From: SSSZ01 sp035345935
GTDB lineage: Bacteria > Pseudomonadota > Gammaproteobacteria > Burkholderiales > Rhodocyclaceae
Direction of reading: 5' to 3'
DNA: 55,123 nt
NCBI GenBank assembly: GCA_035345935.1
Contig: DAORDK010000005.1
Coordinates: 1-55,123, forward strand
The stretch's first letter is position 1; each line of letters opens with the position of its first letter. Made by a program: the position numbers and the translations under genes. Of this stretch, positions 25,611 through 34,372 are shown piece by piece. Below the pieces are notes generated by a model, which saw nothing but the letters and a program-made list of their open reading frames with translations, made no database searches and was not told where the DNA came from.

Positions 25611-25829
25611 TCAGGCAGCCTTGCCGCGCATCGAACCGAATTTCTGATTGAATTTCTCGACCCGGCCGGCGGTGTCGACGATCTTCTGCTTGCCGGTATA
25701 GAAGGGATGGCAGGCGGAGCAGACTTCCACGTGCAGGGGCTTCTTCATGGTCGAGCGGGTGGAGAAGGTGTTGCCGCAGGAGCAGGTCACCTGGATTTCG
25801 TTGTAGTCGGGATGGATGCCGGCTTTCAT
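25611..25829 (-). CDS. rpmE: 50S ribosomal protein L31, zinc-binding form
   Basis: A 72-residue L31 (bL31). The four cysteines (C16, C18, C37, C40; CSC and CSAC) mark the zinc-containing paralogue, which in many bacteria is swapped for a cysteine-free copy under zinc starvation. The typical start MKAGIHPDY and the core FYTGKQKIVDTAGRVEKF are present. Ribosome site AAAGGA stands 6 bases before the ATG. A dedicated terminator follows. It diverges from purL across 174 bases. Confidence 0.97.
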   Translation of the reverse strand: MKAGIHPDYNEIQVTCSCGNTFSTRSTMKKPLHVEVCSACHPFYTGKQKIVDTAGRVEKFNQKFGSMRGKAA

Positions 25830-25965
25830 GTTCAGTCCTTTAGTCTAGCGAACGGCGGATGTGGCCAATCTGGGAAACTTGCAATTATCTTGAATTGCGT
25901 GGCCGCTTGCAAGAGGATTCTTGGCAGCCTGCTCCCCCGCGACCGGCGGCGTATCCCCCCTCGGT

Positions 25966-25971
25966 TATAAT
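25966..25971 (+). promoter_or_regulatory. Candidate purL -10 box
   Basis: A consensus TATAAT lies 32 bases before the purL ATG, which predicts a leader of roughly 25 bases. No good -35 hexamer is found 16-18 bases upstream, so the promoter may need an activator or be weak. The call rests on the -10 alone. Confidence 0.45.
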
Positions 25972-26003
25972 GCCCCGTTTCCCAGCACCGCTTTCCGTTC
26001 CCG

Positions 26004-29000
26004 ATGACCGCTATCCTTTGCCTCAAGGGCGATTCAGCCCTTTCTGCCTTCCGCCTGCAACGTCTGCAAGACCGCTTGAAGGCGGCGGTGGGCGAGGTCA
26101 GCGGAGTGGCTGCCGACTACTGGCATGTGACGGCATTGCGGCGCGCCCTGGCGGAAGACGAGCGCCGGCGCCTGGGCGCGCTGTTGGAAGAGCGCGAAGC
26201 CGGAGGCGAGGCGGGAGAGTTGTTTCTGGTGGTGCCGCGCATCGGCACCATCTCCCCCTGGTCGTCGAAAGCTACCGACATCGCTTGGAACTGCGGCCTG
26301 GAGGCGGTGGAGCGCATCGAGCGGGGCATCGCCTACCGAGTGACCCTGGCGGGCGGCCGGGCGCTTACCGGCGACGAGCGGCGTGCCCTATCCGCACTGC
26401 TGCACGATCGGATGACCGAAGCCGTGCTGGGCAGTTTCGACGCCGCCCAGGAGTTGTTCCGCCACTTTGCGCCGCGGCCGCTGGCCTCGGTGGACGTGCT
26501 GGCCGGCGGCCGGCCGGCTCTGGTGGAGGCCAATGGTAGCCTGGGCCTGGCGCTGTCGGAAGACGAGATCGATTATCTTCTCGATATTTTCGTCAAGGCC
26601 GGGCGCAACCCCACCGACGTCGAATTGATGATGTTCGCCCAGGCCAATTCGGAACACTGCCGCCACAAGATTTTCAACGCCTCCTGGGTCATCGACGGCG
26701 AGCCCCGGAACAAGACCCTGTTCGGCATGATCCGCGAGACCCATCAGGCCCACCCGAAGGGCACCGTGATGGCCTACTCCGACAATGCCTCGATCATCGA
26801 AGGCGCCGAGGTGCCGCGCTTCTATCCGGGTCCGGACGGCACCTACGGCTACCGGCAGGAGCTGACCCACATCCTGACCAAGGTGGAGACCCATAACCAC
26901 CCCACCGCCATTTCACCCTTCCCGGGCGCCTCCACCGGCTCGGGCGGCGAAATCCGCGACGAGGGAGCCACCGGCCGCGGTTCCAAGCCCAAGGCTGGCT
27001 TGTGCGGTTTCTCGGTGTCCAACCTCAATCTGCCGGAGGCGCCGCAACCCTGGGAGCGGCCCTACGGGCGGCCGTCGCGGATCGCCTCGGCCCTGGACAT
27101 CATGATCGAGGGGCCCATCGGCGCCGCGGCCTTCAACAACGAATTCGGCCGCCCCAACCTGGCCGGGTATTTCCGGACCTTTGAGCAGGCGGTGGGCGAT
27201 TCCGTACGCGGCTATCACAAGCCGATCATGATCGCCGGCGGCATCGGCAGCATCCAGGCCGAGCAGTCCTTCAAAGTGGCGACCTTTCCGCCCGGTACCT
27301 GCTTCGTCCAGCTCGGCGGGCCGGGAATGCTCATCGGCCTGGGAGGTGGGGCCGCGTCGTCGATGAGCGCCGGGGTCAATACCGAGGATCTCGACTTTGC
27401 ATCGGTGCAGCGGGGCAATCCGGAAATCCAGCGCCGCGCCCAGGAGGTCATCGACCGCTGCTGGCAGATGGGCAGCCCCAAAGGGGACGGATCGCAACCG
27501 GGAGACGGCAACCCCATCCTGTCGGTCCACGACGTGGGCGCCGGCGGGGTCTCCAATGCCCTGCCGGAGCTGGCCCATTCCGGTGGCGTCGGCGCCCGTT
27601 TCGAGTTGCGTCGGGTGCCCATCGAGGAGCCCGGCATGTCGCCGGCGGAAATCTGGTCCAACGAATCCCAGGAGCGCTACGTCCTCGCCCTGCCTCCGGG
27701 GCGCATCGCCGAATTCGCCGCCCTCTGCGCCCGGGAGCGCTGTCCCTTCGCGGTGGTCGGCGAGGCCACCGCCGACGGCCACCTGACGGTCACCGACGCT
27801 CATTTCGGGGTCAATCCGGTGGATATGGAAATGGAGGCGCTGCTCGGCAAGCCGCCACGCATGACCCGGGACGTCGCCAGCCTGCCGCCGCTTTTCGTCC
27901 CCTTCGATGCCGCTGCCCTGGAACTGAAGGAGGCGGCCTATCGGGTGTTGCGCTTGCCCACGGTGGCCGACAAGACCTTCCTGATATCGATTGGCGACCG
28001 CTCGGTGGGCGGCATGACCGCCCGCGACCAGATGATCGGTCCCTGGCAGGTGCCGGTGGCCGATGTGGCGGTAACCACCATGGCCTACCAGGGCTTCCTC
28101 GGCGAAGCCTTCGCCCTCGGCGAACGGACTCCGGTGGCGGTCCTCGACGCCCCGGCCTCGGGCCGCATGGCGGTGGGGGAGGCGATCACCAACCTGGCTG
28201 CCGCCGACGTGGGCGAGCTGGGCCGGGTCAAACTCTCCGCCAACTGGATGGCGCCCTGCGGCGTTCCCGGCGAAGATGCGCGGCTCTATGCCACCGTCGC
28301 TGCCGTGTCCGACCTGTGCAAGGCCCTCGGCGTGTCGATTCCTGTCGGCAAGGATTCGCTGTCCATGCGGACCGCCTGGGAGGAGGACGGTGAGAAGAAG
28401 CAGGTGGTGTCCCCCCTTTCGCTGATCGTCACCGCCTTTGCTCCGGTTGACGACGTGCGCCGCACGTTGACGCCCCAGTTGCGCACCGACTGCGGTGAAA
28501 GCGAACTGCTCCTCCTCGATCTGGGTAAGAACCGCCTCGGGGGCTCGGCCCTCGCCCAGGTCTATAACGCCACCGGCAGCGATGCCCCGGACTTGGACGA
28601 TCCCACCCGCCTGAAGGGCCTCTTCGATGCCGTCCAGCGGCTCAAGCGCGAAGGGCTGGTGCTGGCCTACCATGACCGTTCCGACGGCGGACTGTTCGCC
28701 GCCGCCTGCGAAATGGCCTTCGCCGGCCACTGCGGCGTCACCCTGGACCTGGACGGCCTGTGCTACGACCCCCTGCTTCACGACGTCGATGGCAACGAGA
28801 AAAAGCCCGACCTGCTGGGCGGCCGCTCCTTCGAACTTCTGGTCCGCGCCCTCTTCAACGAGGAACTGGGCGCCCTGATCCAGACCCGCCGTGCCGACCG
28901 GGAGCGCATCACCCCGGTGCTGCGCGCCTGCGGGGTGACTTACCACTTTGTCGGCCACCCCAATACCGCCGACGAAATCCGGGTGGTGAGAAATGCCCGC

Positions 29001-29963
29001 AAGGTCCTCCGGGAGACCCGGGTGGACCTGCACCGGGCCTGGTCCGAGACCAGCTACCGCATGCAGGCCCGGCGGGACAATCCGGTCTGCGCCCAACAGG
29101 AATACGATCGCCTGCTCGACGTCGGCGATCCGGGCCTCTCGCCCCGGCTCGGTTACGATCCGGCAGACGATATCTCGGCCGCCTACATCGCCATCGGTCA
29201 CCGTCCGCCCATGGCCATTCTGCGGGAACAGGGGGTCAACAGCCATTACGAAATGGCCGCCGCCTTCGACCGCGCCGGGTTCAAGGCGGTGGACGTCCAT
29301 ATGAGCGATCTCCTGGCCGGCCGCGTGCGCCTGAAAGACTTCAAGGGACTGGTCGCCTGCGGCGGATTCTCCTACGGCGACGTCCTGGGCGCCGGCCTGG
29401 GCTGGGCGCGGACCATCCTCATGCATGGCGGCTGCCGCGACGAATTTGCCGCCTTCTTCGATCGCGGCGATACCTTCGCCCTGGGCGTCTGCAATGGCTG
29501 CCAGATGATGAGCGCCCTCAAGGACCTCATCCCCGGTGCCCGGCATTGGCCGGCCTTCCGGCGCAACACCGTCGAGCAATTCGAGGCCCGCTTCGTGCTG
29601 ACCGAGGTGCTCGGATCGCCCTCCCTTTTCTTCGCCGGCATGGAGGGCTCGCGCATTCCCATCGTCGTCTCCCATGGCGAGGGGCGAGCGGTATTCGAAA
29701 CGCCGGAGGATCACGCCAAGGCGCTGGCGGCACTGCGCTACGTCGATCACCGCGGGGAAGCCACCGAAATCTACCCGTACAATCCCAACGGCTCCCCCGG
29801 CGGCGTCACCGCCGTCACGACCCAGGACGGGCGCTTCACAGTAATGATGCCCCACCCCGAGCGGGTCTTCCGCACCGTCCAGATGTCCTGGCACCCGGCC
29901 GAGTGGGGTGAAGATTCCCCGTGGATGCGGATGTTCAGGAATGCCCGCCGCTGGGTAGGATAA
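26004..29963 (+). CDS. purL: Phosphoribosylformylglycinamidine synthase (FGAM synthase)
   Basis: A 1319-residue single-chain PurL of the large proteobacterial type. It converts FGAR, glutamine and ATP to FGAM in step four of purine synthesis. The order is N-terminal FGAR-AT domain (about 1-150), linker (about 170-225), two AIRS-type ATP-binding halves (about 225-620 and 650-980) and a glutaminase domain (about 1040-1319). The glutaminase triad is present: C1163 in GVCNGCQMM, with H1284 and E1286 in MMPHPERVF. The AIRS marker KVETHNHPTAISPFPGASTG is intact. The length slightly exceeds the E. coli enzyme. It is a single gene with its own probable promoter; a hairpin (GGGTAGGA / TCCTACCC, 29953-29980) spans its stop codon but has no T-tract. 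Confidence 0.97.
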   Translation: MTAILCLKGDSALSAFRLQRLQDRLKAAVGEVSGVAADYWHVTALRRALAEDERRRLGALLEEREAGGEAGELFLVVPRIGTISPWSSKATDIAWNCGLEAVERIERGIAYRVTLAGGRALTGDERRALSALLHDRMTEAVLGSFDAAQELFRHFAPRPLASVDVLAGGRPALVEANGSLGLALSEDEIDYLLDIFVKAGRNPTDVELMMFAQANSEHCRHKIFNASWVIDGEPRNKTLFGMIRETHQAHPKGTVMAYSDNASIIEGAEVPRFYPGPDGTYGYRQELTHILTKVETHNHPTAISPFPGASTGSGGEIRDEGATGRGSKPKAGLCGFSVSNLNLPEAPQPWERPYGRPSRIASALDIMIEGPIGAAAFNNEFGRPNLAGYFRTFEQAVGDSVRGYHKPIMIAGGIGSIQAEQSFKVATFPPGTCFVQLGGPGMLIGLGGGAASSMSAGVNTEDLDFASVQRGNPEIQRRAQEVIDRCWQMGSPKGDGSQPGDGNPILSVHDVGAGGVSNALPELAHSGGVGARFELRRVPIEEPGMSPAEIWSNESQERYVLALPPGRIAEFAALCARERCPFAVVGEATADGHLTVTDAHFGVNPVDMEMEALLGKPPRMTRDVASLPPLFVPFDAAALELKEAAYRVLRLPTVADKTFLISIGDRSVGGMTARDQMIGPWQVPVADVAVTTMAYQGFLGEAFALGERTPVAVLDAPASGRMAVGEAITNLAAADVGELGRVKLSANWMAPCGVPGEDARLYATVAAVSDLCKALGVSIPVGKDSLSMRTAWEEDGEKKQVVSPLSLIVTAFAPVDDVRRTLTPQLRTDCGESELLLLDLGKNRLGGSALAQVYNATGSDAPDLDDPTRLKGLFDAVQRLKREGLVLAYHDRSDGGLFAAACEMAFAGHCGVTLDLDGLCYDPLLHDVDGNEKKPDLLGGRSFELLVRALFNEELGALIQTRRADRERITPVLRACGVTYHFVGHPNTADEIRVVRNARKVLRETRVDLHRAWSETSYRMQARRDNPVCAQQEYDRLLDVGDPGLSPRLGYDPADDISAAYIAIGHRPPMAILREQGVNSHYEMAAAFDRAGFKAVDVHMSDLLAGRVRLKDFKGLVACGGFSYGDVLGAGLGWARTILMHGGCRDEFAAFFDRGDTFALGVCNGCQMMSALKDLIPGARHWPAFRRNTVEQFEARFVLTEVLGSPSLFFAGMEGSRIPIVVSHGEGRAVFETPEDHAKALAALRYVDHRGEATEIYPYNPNGSPGGVTAVTTQDGRFTVMMPHPERVFRTVQMSWHPAEWGEDSPWMRMFRNARRWVG

Positions 29964-30318
29964 GACGTCCCTTCCTACCCGCCCCCCAGACCGGGGGACA
30001 GTGAAGGGGCCGCAGAGACACTAGGTCGTGGCATCGATCCGAATCTTGGGATCCTGGAGCGAGAGTTCCCGTCCGTCTTCCGCCATCCATAGGAAACAGG
30101 GCTGCATTGCAGTTTGGGGCAGCTTGGGACTGACCAGGGCTCTTCGTCCGCGTACGCCACCGACAGGGGGACCCCAGGGGATGTCAGGAAAGGTTCGCGT
30201 AGCGGCGGATGCAGCGGGCGTCGGCAATAGGCCGGAATCCGAATTCATCGGTGAGAGAGGGCACACGGTGCGGACGGGCCGGCCAGGCGATGGCCGTAGG
30301 ATCGACGGCGCCGGGAGG
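29964..30318. other. Intergenic region with a doubtful small ORF
   Basis: A 355-base gap between purL and the convergent beta-propeller gene. A hairpin covers its left edge. On the minus strand an open frame of 81 codons (30266 to 30021, GTG start) ends in MAEDGRELSLQDPKIRID, which looks protein-like, but it has no ribosome site. A second short frame overlaps its beginning (PSLTDEFGFRPIADARC). These could be remnants of a frameshifted gene. I recognise no family and no RNA gene, so it is left uncalled. Confidence 0.3.
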
Positions 30319-31593
30319 CTAGGTCATCGACCCCGCATAGACCTCGGCAATCAATTGATCGCGCAGGGCGATTGCCGTGCGGCCATCCGGAAAGATTGCG
30401 AAAACGCCTTTTCCGTTGGAGTAAACCACGGTCCCGTCTGCGGCAAGGTCGTAGGACGCGACATTGGTCGCGAGAATCGACTCGTCGCCCTGCTGCGTCC
30501 GCCGGACGAGAACCCATGAACTCGGGACAAGTGAGGGCACGCCATAGACCGGTCGCTCGTTCCGGAGTGCCTTTTCGGCATCCACGCGGCGCCCTTGCAG
30601 GAGGACTGATTTCAGGTCGGCTTGGACGGAAGGTCCGGTCGAAGTGGTCAGCGGCTTTCGGGTATAGGTCAGGGAGAAGAAGTTGAGGTAGTGGAAAAGC
30701 GCCCGGAGGAGACGAAACGGGAAGAGCAGCGTGTCCAACAGCAGGTTGGTCGCGCCGTAACGCGGGGATTCGTAAGGACGTCGGATAAATAGAAGGTTGC
30801 CTTGGCGGTCGACCTTGGGCTTCAGACAGTCGTGACCCGGCTGATCCAGCACAGGCACGACTTTCCCCGTGTCCATCTGCAGCATCTGAATACTCGAGTA
30901 GCCGATTGCCTGGACAAACCCGCGCTCGTCTCGCGCCAAGCCTGCCGATTGGAACAGCAGGCGCTGGGGGGCGCTGGGAATCCAGGCTGGCGCACTGTCG
31001 ATGGTGTCGCCGCCCGTTATCTCCCGGAGCTGGCTGCCATCGCGGTCAAAAATGACCAGATTGGAAATGCCGTCGCTCAGGCTGGAAGACGCCGCAAATC
31101 GGCCTCCGTCGGGCGAGAGGCTCAGGTCGCTCAGCTTGAGATTCTGCCGCAGCAGGATGCGCTGCTCGCGTTCGCCTTGGGCATCCTTGCAAAAGAGGCC
31201 GCCTACCGTGTCATCCCTTAGGAAGTAGTACAGGCTTCCATCGTCGCCATAGGTCGCCGAGGTGGCGAGGATGGGTTGATCCAGCGAGTCGAAGCTGCGG
31301 GTGCCTCCTCCCGCTGCGACGCGGAAACTTGTCCCTTCCTTCCAGCTGTGGCGTTCCTTGCTACGCTCGCGCCGATCGACTGCCTCCTGTGCGTAGGGGC
31401 TGTGCAGTTGATTGATGGCCCCTTCCCTGGTACGCAGGAAAAGCAAGCCGCCGGAGAGAAAGGCGAAATCGCGCTCGACGGCCTCGTCCATTGCCGGGGA
31501 CGAGGTGCCGCCTTTTCCGGAGGCCGCGGTGAACGCGCGATAGAGGAAATACAGCACGACTGCCAGAAGTAGTGCGCCGACCAGCAAATGCAT
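30319..31593 (-). CDS. Membrane-anchored beta-propeller (TolB/PD40-like) protein
   Basis: A 424-residue protein with one N-terminal membrane segment (MHLLVGALLLAVVLYFLYRAF, 1-21) and no cleavage site, so it is probably anchored with the rest in the periplasm. The body contains repeats of the WD40-like/TolB type, such as LSLSPDGGRFAASSSLSDGISNLVIFDRDG and DLAADGTVVYSNGKGVFAIFPDG, consistent with a six- or seven-bladed propeller. No catalytic motif is seen, and the function is unknown. The ATG at 31593 has AGGGAG 6 bases before it; an upstream extension is rejected. It lies 124 bases after bioA on the same strand, with a TATAAT at about 31676 (minus), so it may have its own promoter. Confidence 0.72.
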   Translation of the reverse strand: MHLLVGALLLAVVLYFLYRAFTAASGKGGTSSPAMDEAVERDFAFLSGGLLFLRTREGAINQLHSPYAQEAVDRRERSKERHSWKEGTSFRVAAGGGTRSFDSLDQPILATSATYGDDGSLYYFLRDDTVGGLFCKDAQGEREQRILLRQNLKLSDLSLSPDGGRFAASSSLSDGISNLVIFDRDGSQLREITGGDTIDSAPAWIPSAPQRLLFQSAGLARDERGFVQAIGYSSIQMLQMDTGKVVPVLDQPGHDCLKPKVDRQGNLLFIRRPYESPRYGATNLLLDTLLFPFRLLRALFHYLNFFSLTYTRKPLTTSTGPSVQADLKSVLLQGRRVDAEKALRNERPVYGVPSLVPSSWVLVRRTQQGDESILATNVASYDLAADGTVVYSNGKGVFAIFPDGRTAIALRDQLIAEVYAGSMT

Positions 31594-31717
31594 ACTCGAC
31601 TCCCTTGAGGAACCTGGAGCGACAGGGATACTCAACGACCGCCCGAATCCGGCGGTTTCGAATGGATGATGCGCATTATATCGGCATAGCGATGCCGGTG
31701 GATCGGCATGCCCGACG

Positions 31718-33076
31718 TTAGGACGTACCCGCCAGGGCTGCTTTCAGGGCGTCGGCGACCGCGCCAGCGAGGTGGGCGATTTCCTCTTCGCCGACAACAT
31801 AGGGCGGCATCACATACACCGTATTCCCAATGGGTCTGACCAGGGCCGAACGGTCCAGGGCCGCGCGGTAGAAGCGGCGGGAGAACCAGGGGTCGGAGGT
31901 CTCCACGTCGAAGGCGAGTATCAGGCCGCGCTGGCGCAGGTGGCGGATCCTTTCGTGATCGGCGAGGGGGGCAAAGCAGGCTGACAGCCTTTCGGCGCGC
32001 CCGCGATTGGCGGCGAGCACATCGTCTTCGGCGAAGAGGTCCAGGGTGGCGAGGGCCGCCCGGCAGGCCAGGGGGTTGCCGGTATACGAATGGGAGTGGA
32101 GGAAGCCTCGGGCGACGCTGTCATCCAGGAAGGCGCCGTAAAGGGTGTCGGTGGACAGGACCACCGACAGAGGCAGGTAGCCGCCGGAGATGCCTTTCGA
32201 CAGACACAGGAGATCGGGCCGGATGCCAGCTTGTTCATGGGCGAAAAAGGTGCCGGTGCGCCCGCAGCCGACCGCGATTTCGTCGCAGATGAGATGGACG
32301 GCGTGGCGGTTGCAAAGTCCGCGGGCCAGCCGCAGATATTCCGGATCGTACATGGCCATGCCGGCTGCGCCCTGGACCAGGGGTTCGACGATGAGGGCGG
32401 CGATACGATCGCCGCGAGCTTCGAGCTGGGCTTCCAGAGCGGCCGCGGCACGGCGGGCGACGTCGGCGGGGGATTCGCCGGGCGCCCCCTGCCGGAAATC
32501 GGGGGAAGGGACGACGTTCGCCGCGCGCACCAGGGGAGCGTAGGCGTCCTTGAAGAGGGCGACGTCGGTGACCGCCAGGGCGCCGACGGTTTCGCCGTGG
32601 TAGCTGCCGGCGAGGCAGAGGAATTCGCGCTTGTCGGCCCGTCCGCAGTTCTGCCAGTAGTGGAAGCTCATCTTGAGGGCGATTTCCGTCGCCGAGGCCC
32701 CGTCGGAAGCGTAGAAGGCATGGCCGAGGGCGCCGCCGGTGAGGGCCGAGAGACGCTCGGAAAGTTCCACTACCGGCTGGTGGGTGAAGCCGGCGAGCAT
32801 GACGTGTTCGAGGGTTTCGAGTTGAGCCCTCAGGGCAGCGTTGATACGCGGATGGGCGTGGCCGAAGAGGTTGGTCCACCAGGAACTGATTCCGTCCAGA
32901 TAGCGCCGGCCCTCGAAGTCGTAAAGCCAGGGGCCTTTGCCGCGGGCGATGGGGATCAGAGGTAGGAAGCCCGGCTGGTCCGGCCACGCGTGGTGCTGCA
33001 TCTGGGTACAGGGGTGCCAGACGGCGGATCGGCTGCGGGCCAGCCAGGCCTCGTTGGCGCCCGGACCGGATTTCAT
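31718..33076 (-). CDS. bioA: Adenosylmethionine-8-amino-7-oxononanoate aminotransferase
   Basis: A 452-residue class-III PLP aminotransferase. BioA transfers the amino group of S-adenosylmethionine to KAPA, giving DAPA in biotin synthesis. The N-terminus HPCTQMQ and LYDFEGRRYLDGISSWWTNLFGH are BioA hallmarks that separate it from other class-III enzymes. The PLP lysine is K294 in LSKGISGGYLPLS, and the cofactor-binding region CDEIAVGCGRTG is intact. No other bio genes are visible here, so the pathway is split in this genome. It lies 33 bases after the DUF2863 gene on the same strand and is probably co-transcribed with it. Confidence 0.95.
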   Translation of the reverse strand: MKSGPGANEAWLARSRSAVWHPCTQMQHHAWPDQPGFLPLIPIARGKGPWLYDFEGRRYLDGISSWWTNLFGHAHPRINAALRAQLETLEHVMLAGFTHQPVVELSERLSALTGGALGHAFYASDGASATEIALKMSFHYWQNCGRADKREFLCLAGSYHGETVGALAVTDVALFKDAYAPLVRAANVVPSPDFRQGAPGESPADVARRAAAALEAQLEARGDRIAALIVEPLVQGAAGMAMYDPEYLRLARGLCNRHAVHLICDEIAVGCGRTGTFFAHEQAGIRPDLLCLSKGISGGYLPLSVVLSTDTLYGAFLDDSVARGFLHSHSYTGNPLACRAALATLDLFAEDDVLAANRGRAERLSACFAPLADHERIRHLRQRGLILAFDVETSDPWFSRRFYRAALDRSALVRPIGNTVYVMPPYVVGEEEIAHLAGAVADALKAALAGTS

Positions 33077-33109
33077 GACCGGAAACTCAGCGAAGGGCGT
33101 AGTCGCGGA

Positions 33110-34282
33110 TCAATGCAGCACCTGGGAGCTGGCGGCCGGCTGTTCGGGCATCTCGGCATGGACCAGTTCGCCTTCCGGATTGGGGTACATGGGGGCGCCG
33201 CAATCGTCGCAGAATTCCATGGGGAAGCGGTGATCGTGGATCACCACGTCCTTGACTCCGCACTCCCGCAGGACGGTTTCGATTTCTCCCTGGGCATCGC
33301 TTGCCTCGTCCTCGGCACCGAGCAGCGGCCAGACCACGCCATGCCAGATGTCCTCCTTGTCCCGCGGGCCGAACCCGACCCGGAACTCCTCCAGGCGGCG
33401 GTCGTAGCAGGGGCCGACCACCGCGCGCAGGTCGGCGGGGGTGATGCCCTGGACCGTCTGCAGGAACGCCACCGACGCCTTCACCGAATAGGGGCGGGAA
33501 GCGCGGTCGGCTTGCCGGCAGGCGGAATGGTAGGCGTCGGCGAGCAGCGGCTGCCAGGCGCAACCGGTCAGCAGCGGTTCCAGGCTGGGACTGCCTTGGC
33601 GTATCCATTCCTTGAGGGCGACTTCCTTGCTGCCATCCTTTTCGTTCCAGCGGAAGACCGGCCGTCCAGGTGGCAGGACGACGGCGCCGACAAGGTAGCG
33701 GACGTCGGAAAGGAAACGGTTGGTCTCGGGCAGGTTGGCGGTGTCGATGGCCAGCGGTTTCCCTTCCAGGGCAGCCAGGCCCAGTTCCCGGGTGAGTTGC
33801 CAGGTGTCGCAGAAACTGCGCGGGAGCTGATCGGGGCTGAAAAGGTAATCGGCCAGGGCGATCCGGGTATCGCTGGCGAAGACGTGGGCGCCGAGTTGCA
33901 CGGCCACCGTTTCGGTGGTGCTGCGGGGCAGGGTGCCCGAAGAAATCGAGAATCGGGACCAGGCGAGTATGGGTGCCGCAAAAAGGAGGACGTCCAAGGA
34001 CTGGCCGCCGACCTCGAGCCGGGTGGTTTCGGCGCGGGATTCGACCATGTCGGCAAGTTCGTCATGGGCGCGGGGATTGAGGTCGAACAGGCGGTCCAGG
34101 GCGCTGTTGAGATCGTCTTCGGCGCCATGGCGCAGCATGTTCTCGACGAGTTCGGCAAGCTGGCGCTCCCAATAGGCATCCTCCAGCTTACCGCCGGATT
34201 CCGACAGCCCGGCGGCCAGGCGTTGCAATTCGGCCGCATCGCGGGAGATGCGGTCGCGGGAACCAAAGCGGGTGCGTTTCAT
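33110..34282 (-). CDS. DUF2863 family protein
   Basis: A 390-residue protein that I match by overall pattern to DUF2863, a family largely confined to betaproteobacteria. It has no signal peptide or membrane segment. The C-terminal region FCDDCGAPMYPNPEGELVHAEMP (about 355-378) contains a CxxC that could form half of a metal site, and HDHRFPMEFCDDC adds histidines. The N-terminal 60 residues are charged and helical. No function is known for the family. It is the first gene of the bioA run and diverges from nadK across 90 bases. Confidence 0.78.
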   Translation of the reverse strand: MKRTRFGSRDRISRDAAELQRLAAGLSESGGKLEDAYWERQLAELVENMLRHGAEDDLNSALDRLFDLNPRAHDELADMVESRAETTRLEVGGQSLDVLLFAAPILAWSRFSISSGTLPRSTTETVAVQLGAHVFASDTRIALADYLFSPDQLPRSFCDTWQLTRELGLAALEGKPLAIDTANLPETNRFLSDVRYLVGAVVLPPGRPVFRWNEKDGSKEVALKEWIRQGSPSLEPLLTGCAWQPLLADAYHSACRQADRASRPYSVKASVAFLQTVQGITPADLRAVVGPCYDRRLEEFRVGFGPRDKEDIWHGVVWPLLGAEDEASDAQGEIETVLRECGVKDVVIHDHRFPMEFCDDCGAPMYPNPEGELVHAEMPEQPAASSQVLH

Positions 34283-34372
34283 GGGATGAACTCGTGGTGA
34301 TCAAGCCAGGATTTTAGCAAGCCGGGCCGCCTGAGGCCGAACCGCTTGCGGTTTTGTGCCAAAATTCGGCCC

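Noticed and set aside
26913..29894. 993-codon minus-strand open frame inside purL
   Set aside because: Mirror of the purL codon pattern; its product is rich in His, Gly and Gln without a recognisable domain.
29953..29980. Hairpin over the purL stop as a terminator
   Set aside because: The stem is only 8 bp with a 12-base loop and no T-tract follows; kept only as a remark in the purL entry.
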